Assembly: GCA_905221605.1 (NCBI GenBank)
Contig: CAJNDS010000813.1
Location: 592,501-617,500 of the forward strand
Direction: 5' to 3'
DNA length: 25,000 bases
Source: Symbiodinium natans
Lineage: Eukaryota; Sar; Dinophyceae; Suessiales; Symbiodiniaceae
The position numbers and the translations under genes were made by a program. The notes beneath the pieces were generated by a model. That model worked only from the letters and a program-made list of their open reading frames with translations, searched no databases and had not been told where the DNA came from. The first letter of the stretch is position 1. Each line of letters begins with the position of its first letter. Below are positions 18,736 to 25,000 of this stretch, piece after piece.

Positions 18736-18813
18736 ATCTCATGGCGCGAACTCTGGGTTTAGGGTTTAGGGTTTAGGGTTTAGGGTTTATCTCATGGCCC
18801 GAACTCTGGGTTT
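18736..18813. repeat. 25-nt direct duplication flanking a TTTAGGG array
   Basis: 18736-18760 and 18789-18813 are identical except one base (ATCTCATGGCGCGAACTCTG versus the same with GGCCCG). Only about four TTTAGGG copies lie between. The downstream copy contains the presumed start codon of gene 6. Confidence 0.9.
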
Positions 18814-21800
18814 CGTGCGTGTGCTCGGGTGTGCCAAGCCCGGAGACAAGCAGCACAAGCAGACTTTTTATGTGCAGCTGCAAGAGAGGACTAAGGTGCT
18901 AAGTGCTAATATGGGTTCAGGGTTCAGGGTTCAGGGTTTAGGGTTTAGGGTTCAGGGTGTAGGGTTTAGGGTTTAGGGTTTAGGGTTTAGGGAACCGAAG
19001 CCCGCCCACCTATTTCCATCCAAGGAGCTGTCCACCACACAGGGCATGAAAATGGGAGACGTAAAGTGCAATCCGGGAAAGATCCACGAGGAGAAGAAGG
19101 GTATAGGGTTTAGGGTTTAGGGTTTAGGGTTTAGGGTTTAGGGTTTAGGGTTTTTTTGTTTAGGGTTTAGGGGTAGAAACCCGAAACCCGAAACCCTGAA
19201 CCCTGAACCCTGAACCCTCTGAAGTCTTCGCACGTGCAGGGAAATAGCTAAGGGGTGAGTGTTTGTACATGGCTGTGTGAGGGACGCTAAGGCCCGAACC
19301 CTGAAGCCTAAACCTTGGCCCCAATATGAACCCTGAACCCTAAACCCTAAACCCTAAACCCTTAACCCCCCTAACTAGGCACATAATGACATATAAGAGC
19401 TATTTGAGGCAGGGTTTGGGCTTGAGGGTGTAGGGTGTAGGGTCCAGGGTTTACTTACTTCTCCAACAGCTGAACTTTAAACTTTTTGGGTTTCCTTCTT
19501 TAGTAGGAATAATAAAGTTTAACCTTTTTTCCCTTGGTTATTGGAGAAGTAAGTTTAGGTTTCGGTGTAAACTTACGGGTCCCTTCTATTGTCCCTTCAT
19601 CCCCGCGCGGTGATCACAGGATCCTCCCCCCTCGTGTTGGGTTTAGGGGTTTAGGGGTTTAGGGGTTTAGGGGTTTAGGGGTTTAGGGGTTTAGGGTTTA
19701 GGGTTTAGGGTTTAGGGTTTAGGGTTTAGGGTTTAGGGTTTAGGGTTTGGGATTCAGGGTTTAGAGCTTGGGCTTTGGGAGGTTCCCCAAATACTACTAA
19801 GAGTTCCTTAGCAGGGAATATTGTACCCCCGATTCTCATCCCGATTAAGGACTGCGAGTAAAAGGGGGAACGTCCCAACTTGGGGTTTAGGGTGTAGGGT
19901 TTAGGGTTTAACACCTGCAGAAGAAGGGGGCTAGGATCGGCAGGGCCTCCGAACGGAACAGAGGGGCAGAGCAACGAAAGAGGTTGTTGTTGGGCCAGGG
20001 TTTAACCCCTAAACCCTAAACCCTAAACCCTAAACCCTAAACCCTAAACCCTAAACCCTAAACCCTAAACCCTAAACCCTAAACCCTAAACCCTGTTTAG
20101 GGCCTTAGGGTTCGACAGCCCAGCGTTTCGAGCGGCAGGAGTTCAAAAAACAGTTTGCCATCTGCAAAGAGACTTGGCTTTTCCGAGAGGAACCTTCCTG
20201 ATTGAGGTTTAGGGTTTAGGGTTTAGGGTGTAGGGTTTAGGGTTTAGGATTTAGGGTTTAGGGTTTAGGGGTTAGGGTTTAGGGTTAAGGGTTAGGGGTT
20301 TGGGGTTTGGTTTGGGGTTGGGGGTTTAGGGTTTACTCGCAAGGCTGGAAAACCACAAAGCCTTACAGACGTCAACTGAAAGGAAGGTTTTTCCAATTCA
20401 GTGGTGCCTTTTTCTTCTTCGCTTTAAATTAGGCTCACTCAACACCCGAAACCCTAAACCCATTCTAGCAACAAAAGGGGGGTTCTCTTGTCGGGTTTAG
20501 GGTTTAGGCTTACTGGGTTTAGGGTTTAGGGTTTTGGTATCCTAAATATGCTTCAACCTGGGTAGTTATATGGGCCCTTAGTTATGAGGTTTTTAAGGGA
20601 GGGGGGTTCATGCGAGGTAGGTGGTTCCCTTAGGGAAGCTTAGGGAGGTTACATACCCCCCTTGAACCCCCTAACAACTCTGTAATATATGGGCCCTTGA
20701 GTATGGGCCCTTGGTTAAATAGGGTGTCTAAGGCGCATATATGGAGTCCCTTTTAAGGGCCCATACTAAGGGACCATGAAACTACCCAAAGAATATTTCA
20801 AAGGGCCTTAGTAGGCTAGTAGGCTTTCTTTTTCTGATGGGTTTAGCAGGGTTTGTGGGTTTGGGCTTGTGGGTGTTAGCGTCTCGGGTTTTGGGGGGTC
20901 AGGATGAAGGGTTTAGGGTTTAGGGTTTAGGGTTTAGGGTTTAGGGTTTAGGGTTTAGGGTTTAGGGTTTAGGGTAGCAGCAAAGGAAAAGCATCTGGAG
21001 AAGATTGACGAGCACCACAAGGCGAACTTACGTGCAGCCTGCTTGGGGAGCTGACAGGGGGAGTTGCTTGGTTTGCCGCCTGCCAGCTGTATACCTGCCC
21101 CTAAACCCTGAACCCTAAGCCCTAAGCCCTAAGCCCTAAGCCCTAAACCCTAAACCCTAAACCCTAAACCCTAAACCCTAAACCCTAAACCCTAAACCCT
21201 AAACCCTAAACCCTAGACCCTAGACCCTAGACCCTAGACCCTAGACCCTAAACAACCACTTCCGACTCGGTTTCTCGGGGCAGTCGAGTACAACAAGTCG
21301 ACCCGATGCGGTGTCCCACGAAGGTATTGATGTTTGTGGAAACGAATGTTTCGTAAAGCATTTCTTTTACTTCTGTATTGAACCAATGCTTTTCTGCATT
21401 GAACGAATGCTTTACTGGTTCGCACAGGTATTGCTTCATAGAACTGATGCTGTTGCTTTGGGATGTTCCCCCTTATACTAACAGCCCTTAATGGGGATCA
21501 TAGTAGGGGTACTAAACCCTAAACCCAAACCCTAAACCCTAAACCCTATTAAGGAGCTGGTAGTATAAGGGGAAACATCCCAGCTTTCACTGTTTTATAA
21601 AAGCACTGACGAGATCTGACGAGGCGTCTCGGACACCTGGCATCTGCACTTGGCCCAAAACGCGGTTTAGGGTTTAGGGTTTAGGGTTTAGGGTTTAGGG
21701 TCTAGGGTCTAGGGTTTAGGGTTTAGGGCACGGATGTCGGCATACTCCTGGCACCATCGCACAACCCCACTACCCCTTAAGCCCTGAGCCCTCCAAACCC

Positions 21801-23679
21801 TGAACCCTAAACCTGAAACCCTGGCTTCCTCAAGAATCACCCTAAACCCCAAATCCTAAACCCTAAACCCTAAACCCCAAACCCCAAACCCCAACCCCAA
21901 ACCCCAAACCCCAAACCCCAAACCCTAAACCCTAAACCCTAAACCCTAAACCCTAAACCCTAAACCCTAAACCCTAAACCCTAAACCAAACCTCCGGGGG
22001 GGGGGGGGGGGGGGGCTTTGTGTGGCGAGGCGGCCTTCGCCTGCCTCGACATCAACAAGGAGCCCTGGTTTAGGCGTTGAGGGAAATTTGGGGTTTAGGG
22101 TTTAGCGTTTAGGGTTTAGGGTTTAGGGTTTCGGCGCTGAGGGGAATTTGGGGTTTAGGGGTTGGGGCGGTTTGGGGTTTAGGGGTTTAGGGGTTAGGGT
22201 TTAGGGGTTGGGGCGGTTTAGGGTTTAGGGGTTGAGGGTTGAGGGTTGAGGGTTTAGGGGTTTTGGGGTTTAGGGGGTTTAGGGGTTTAGGGATTTAGAG
22301 TTTCGGGTTGAGGGTTTCGGGTTGAGGGGTTTAGGGGTTTAGGGTTTCCGTCTGAGTCTGCCGTGTTTTTTGCATATACTTTTTTCATGGACTTCAGGGA
22401 TTAGGGTCCAGGGCTTAGGGTTCAGGGTTCAGGGTTTAGGGTTTAGGGTGAAGCTTACTTCCTACACCTAGACCCTAGAGACCCTAAGCCCGGTGTTCTT
22501 GGGCTTTGTGTCTAAAAGTTACATGGTCACTGAATGTGGTCACCTCCTTAGCAGAGTTCTGAAGTATGGGTCCTCGGGTCCTATAGGGTAGATAAGGGGT
22601 ATATAAGGGGTGCCCATCTTAGGTGAGTGATCACGAAACTACCCCGAAAACCTAAACCAGAAACCCGAAACCCGAAACCCTAAACCCTAAACCCTTTACT
22701 CCTGTACCCTAAACCCTTAACCCTGAACCCGAAACCCTTAACCCGAAACCCTAAACCCTAAACTCCAAAACACCCAAGTCGGCTTGGGGAGCTTTCTGCC
22801 CAGTTTGGGTTTGTAGGGTTTCAGGGCACTTTATGTTTGTAGGGAGCAGTTTCTAGGCCTTTTGGGCGTAGTAGGGGCTTAGGGTTTGGGATTTAGGGTT
22901 TAGGGTTTAGGGTTGAATTTTAATGAGTGGGTTGGCAAGAAGGGTCCGAAGTCCCTTTTGTTTGGGATCTTGCATCTAACTCGGTCCCAGGGTCCCTAGC
23001 ATGATCTTCTGGCTCCTCGTACCCATGTTTTAGGCGTAGTATGGCTTGGTAGCCCAGTGGTACCCTTTTCCCTTTTTTGGTCCAAGGTTCCCTTCTAAAT
23101 TATACAACCAAAAAGGGTGCCCTTATTATAATATTGTTACTGGGGTACCAAGATGGGTTTAGGGTTTAGTGTCTTGGGTTCAGGGCCCAGGGTCTGGCCC
23201 TAAACCCTGGGGTTTAGCAGTGTTTTCCCTGATTGGGTTTCTTGAGAATCGTACTTTGCGAGCACTTGCAACCCCAAGCCCCAGAAGCCTCAAGCCCCAG
23301 AAGAAGCTGAGATAGAAGAAGCTGAGATGGTTGGAGGATACTTTCTTTTTTCTCATCTCTGGGTGGGTGGGTGTTGTATCAGAGCCGAAGATCTAGCCTT
23401 ACCATAACACTGCTCGATCCGGAGCTGCTGAACCCTAAGCCCTAGACCCCAAACCCTAAACCCTAAACCCTAAACCCTCAGCCCTAAACCCTAAACCCTA
23501 AACCCTAAACCCTAAACCCTAAACCCTAAGCCCTAAACCCTAAACCCCAAACCCAAACCCCAACCGAAGTGCAGGACGGAAAGCTGCAGGAAGCAGAGGT
23601 CGTGGAAGCGTCGCCGGGCGGCATTGTAGGGCTCTTCGGGGTAAATTCAAGGGCTTGGGGCTTGCCTGCATCCCCTTAG
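18794..23679 (+). CDS. EF-hand protein, about 146 residues, 7 exons
   Basis: Exons: 18794-18895, 19025-19090, 20139-20189, 20986-21031, 21624-21664, 22030-22059 and 23575-23679, in frame; donors GT, GA, GA, GT, GT, GA and all acceptors AG|G. The N-terminal part (MARTLGFVRVLGCAKPGDK and on) has no family I recognise. The middle (EKHLEKIDEHHKANLR, VSDTWHLHLAQNA) looks helical. Residues 109-120 form a canonical EF-hand loop, DINKDGKLQEAE, split 4+8 between the sixth and seventh exons, with a proper entering helix (AAFACL). A GT at 23626 could be a donor, in which case the gene continues past the TAG at 23677. Exons 3 and 4 could instead belong to separate genes: exon 3 has an in-frame TGA at 20199 if not spliced. 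The EF-hand end is well supported; one continuous gene is an inference. Confidence 0.6.
18896..19024 (+). repeat. Gene 6 intron 1: TTTAGGG
   Basis: A GT-AG(G) intron with TTCAGGG and TTTAGGG units at 18912-18992, then a pyrimidine-rich acceptor. Confidence 0.7.
19453..19554. mobile_element. 102-bp foldback element
   Basis: ACTTACTTCTCCAA at 19453-19466 is the exact complement of 19541-19554. Inside, AACTTTAAAC and AAAGTTTAACC also pair partly, so most of the unit is a hairpin. No telomere units are inside. Confidence 0.8.
19772..19879. mobile_element. GGGATGTTCCCC-family element, diverged copy
   Basis: GCTTTGGGAGGTTCCCC on the left and GGGGGAACGTCCCAA on the right are inverted. The ends match those of 21455-21584 with a few changes. 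Confidence 0.7.
20190..20985 (+). repeat. Gene 6 intron 3: TTTAGGG, large MITE, TTTAGGG
   Basis: A GA-AG intron in the model. TTTAGGG variants lie at 20207-20333, unique sequence at 20335-20450, an inverted-repeat element at 20559-20788, GGGTTT-rich decayed repeat at 20835-20910 and TTTAGGG at 20911-20975. Confidence 0.55.
20559..20788. mobile_element. 230-bp MITE-like element
   Basis: The left end TGGGTAGTTATATGGGCCC and the right end (complement TGGGTAGTTTCATGGTCCC) are inverted. TATGGGCCCTT occurs several times inside in both orientations. CATGGTCCCTTAG is shared with the end of the 2653-2857 element, so they are related. Confidence 0.75.
21032..21623 (+). repeat. Gene 6 intron 4: CCCTAAA variants plus element
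   Basis: A GT-AG intron. It holds CCCTAAG (21115-21140), CCCTAAA, then a homogeneous CCCTAGA block (21213-21248). A unique stretch at 21255-21450 has a degenerate tandem of GAACNAATGCTTT phrases. The element 21455-21584 lies at its end. Reverse ORFs at 21234-21439 have no support. Confidence 0.6.
21455..21584. mobile_element. GGGATGTTCCCC element with CCCTAAA core (complete)
   Basis: The left end GCTTTGGGATGTTCCCCCTT (from 21455) and the right end (21557-21584) are inverted over about 28 bases with a few mismatches. Four CCCTAAA units sit inside (about 21514-21548). This shows a telomere repeat carried as cargo of an inverted-repeat element. Confidence 0.82.
21665..22029 (+). repeat. Gene 6 intron 5: TTTAGGG then CCCTAAA, G run
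   Basis: The donor is GTTTAG, part of a TTTAGGG unit. TTTAGGG lies at 21666-21728, an island at 21729-21780, and CCCTAAA/CCCCAAA at 21780-21986. A 20-base G run (21996-22015) lies 15 bases before the next exon. GCGG is repeated at both junctions, like a target duplication. Confidence 0.7.
22060..23574 (+). repeat. Gene 6 intron 6 (splits the EF loop), 1.5 kb
   Basis: A GA-AG intron. It holds decayed TTTAGGG (22070-22345), a relative of the 2653 element (22524-22640), CCCTAAA/CCCGAAA (22650-22770), TTTAGGG (22870-22912), element 23045-23152, a doubled GAAGAAGCTGAGAT (about 23303-23332), and CCCTAAA (23430-23560). Confidence 0.65.
23045..23152. mobile_element. GGTAGCCCAG element, copy 2
   Basis: CTTGGTAGCCCAGT on the left and ACTGGGGTACCAAG on the right are inverted with one mismatch. 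GTACCCTTTT and AAAAAGGGTGCCC pair inside. It aligns with 9812-9930. Confidence 0.82.
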
Positions 23680-23999
23680 TAAGAGTCTACGTGTACGTTT
23701 GACGGGGTATTTAGGGCATCTTTTGAAGAGTGCTTGGGGGGCTCTAGGGTTTTTTTGAGTTTTGCGGTTTACGGTTGAGGGGCTGAGGGGTTTAGAGGGG
23801 TTGAGAGGTTTCTGGGGTTTAAGGCTTTGGGCGGTTTAGGGGTCTGGGTTCCTAGGGTTTGGGAGCTTTGGGTGGTTTGGGGTTACGTGCTTTCGGTTTC
23901 ACTGGGTTTCTGGGTGAATGCTAAGCCCGAAGCCCTAAACCCTAAACCCTGAACCCTGAACCCTGAACCCTAAACCCTAAACCCTAAACCCTAAACCCT

Positions 24000-24256
24000 A
24001 AGCCCTAAGCCCTAAGCCCTAAGCCCTAAGCCCTAAGCCCTAAGCCCTAAGCCCTAAGCCCTAAGCCCTAAGCCCTAAGCCCTAAGCCCTAAGCCCTAAG
24101 CCCTAAGCCCTAAGCCCTAGGCCCTAAGCCCTAAGCCCTAAGCCCTAAGCCCTAAGCCCTAAGCCCTAAGCCCTAAGCCCTAAGCCCTAAGCCCTAAGCC
24201 CTAAGCCCTAAGCCCTAAGCCCTAAGCCCTAAGCCCTAAGCCCTAAGCCCTAAGCC
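24000..24256. repeat. Homogeneous CCCTAAG array, about 36 copies
   Basis: The unit differs from the telomere heptamer by one base (A to G) and is repeated almost without error, with one CCCTAGG near 24115. It grades abruptly from true CCCTAAA at about 24000. This points to a recent unequal-exchange or replication-slippage expansion of one variant. Confidence 0.95.
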
Positions 24257-24345
24257 CAACCCTTGAATCCTTACGCTCCCCGTCCCCCTTCAACGAAGAC
24301 AGAAGCAGCAACGCCAAACATGCGAAGCTGTACCCTCCTGCCTCC

Positions 24346-24678
24346 TACCCTACACCCTGAAGCTTACCTGGGTTTTGGAGTACTTTGCTTTCTATATCCC
24401 CCTTGGGAGTTATTTTTTTCATTTTTGTTTATATAAAACCCAAGAGGATATTAAAAATAGCATTTTTTATTAAGGTTCTAAGGGGAGTATGGCTTTAATA
24501 CTGTTTTAGGTTCTGGGTTCCGATCAGAGCTACTAATACCTAAAGAGTATACACCCTACATTTCATTAAACACCAGAAAGTTGGAACATGGGTTTAGGAT
24601 GATGAGTACAGGATTTCCCCATCCTTGAGGGCATTGGGATCCAGCCTTGTGGAGTTTACCCTGCACCCTGAAGCTTAC
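24346..24678. repeat. 22-nt direct repeat bounding 289 bases of AT-rich DNA
   Basis: 24346-24367 and 24657-24678 (TACCCTACACCCTGAAGCTT, one change) enclose AT-rich sequence that includes a 36-base match to 4698-4732. It resembles the flanking duplications of gene 3 intron 4, but no exon is recognised here. Confidence 0.7.
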
Positions 24679-25000
24679 AGCTGCGTGGCTTACTTACTAG
24701 TTCTTAACAGGACAGTTTTGGAATGAGGTCCCCGATTTTGGTATCCCCAAAAGGTTCTAGAGAGGACACCTAAATCCCTAAACCCCAAACCCTAAAGTCT
24801 AAACCCTAGACCCTAAACCCCAATCCCTAATTCCCTGCTAAGAACCAGTGCGGTACCTGTTGCCTTGGGCTTAAGGTAGCCATAAACCCTCAACTCCAAA
24901 CCCCCAAAGCCGAACCGCCAAACAAACCCTAAACCCAAAACCGTAAACCCTAAACCCTAAATCCTAAACCCTACACCCTAAATCCTAAACCCTGCAAACC

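Larger units (their letters stand above)
19091..20138 (+). repeat. Gene 6 intron 2: arrays plus two inverted-repeat elements
   Basis: A GA-AG intron. TTTAGGG lies at 19104-19165, CCCGAAA/CCCTGAA at 19180-19215, CCCTAAA at 19330-19365, a homogeneous TTTAGGGG 8-mer at 19640-19695, TTTAGGG to 19750 and CCCTAAA at 20005-20095. Elements lie at 19453-19554 and 19772-19879. An 82-codon reverse ORF at 19726-19974 is repeat translation. Confidence 0.65.
23680..25000. repeat. Right part: decayed repeats, CCCTAAG array, AT-rich unique sequence
   Basis: No gene is supported here. Decayed GGGTTT lies at 23740-23910, CCCTAAA at 23935-24000, the CCCTAAG array at 24000-24256, a possible unphased island at 24303-24330 (KQQRQTCEA), AT-rich sequence at 24375-24560, a direct repeat at 24346 and 24657, and decayed CCCTAAA from 24775 to the end. 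Confidence 0.65.

Noticed and set aside
21234-21439. Two overlapping reverse ORFs of 63 codons
   Set aside because: They read opposite to all genes, through a CCCTAGA block and a degenerate tandem of GAATGCTTT phrases.
1-25000. CRISPR-like array from regularly spaced repeats
   Set aside because: The repeats are direct heptamer arrays without spacers, in a eukaryotic context.
1-25000. Assembly artefact joining telomeric fragments to random exons
   Set aside because: Exons of each gene are in the right order, strand and phase, and complete protein domains emerge. Array lengths may still be misassembled.

Overview
This window looks like nuclear DNA of a dinoflagellate, probably a symbiodiniacean or close relative (inference). 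Three observations support that. The dominant repeat is the TTTAGGG/CCCTAAA telomere heptamer used by dinoflagellates. The reconstructed genes use GC, GA and GT splice donors with an AG|G acceptor, a known dinoflagellate habit. One gene encodes the ubiquitin-like plus ankyrin-repeat architecture common in these genomes. The window begins inside an uninterrupted CCCTAAA array in the orientation of a left chromosome end, so it may be a telomere and subtelomere.

At first sight there are only telomere-like arrays with short unrelated islands and no convincing long ORF. The islands are exons. Joining them by the AG|G rule, with phases matching, gives six genes, all on the + strand: (1) 491-2425, the C-terminal lobe of a calmodulin-like protein with its 5' end missing; (2) 3488-9154, an unrecognised protein of about 168 residues; (3) 9294-11629, a ubiquitin-like/ankyrin protein of about 285 residues; (4) 12052-16231, a complete small EF-hand protein of 87 residues with a 12-nt microexon; (5) about 17563-18713, a small unrecognised protein; (6) 18794 to about 23679, an EF-hand protein. 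The strongest proof of the models is that EF-hand loops split over two or three exons become perfect 12-residue loops when joined. In gene 1 the two loops lie exactly 24 residues apart, as in calmodulin.

The 33 inferred introns (13 GC, 9 GA and 11 GT donors in my models) and the spacers are filled with telomere-type arrays, locally homogenised variants of the heptamer, and short inverted-repeat elements. Several introns are bounded by target-site-like direct repeats and terminal inverted repeats, the signature of introners (intron-making transposons). At least two inverted-repeat elements carry telomere arrays inside them. Where an intron has arrays in both orientations, the G-rich strand (TTTAGGG) generally comes first and the C-rich strand (CCCTAAA) last, so the pre-mRNA could fold into a long hairpin that brings the splice sites together.

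The genes lie head to tail with spacers as short as about 80 and 140 bases, as in dinoflagellate unidirectional arrays. No tRNA, rRNA, CRISPR array, spliced-leader sequence or bacterial-type operon signal was seen. Exon boundaries were inferred by eye, without transcript data or database searches.
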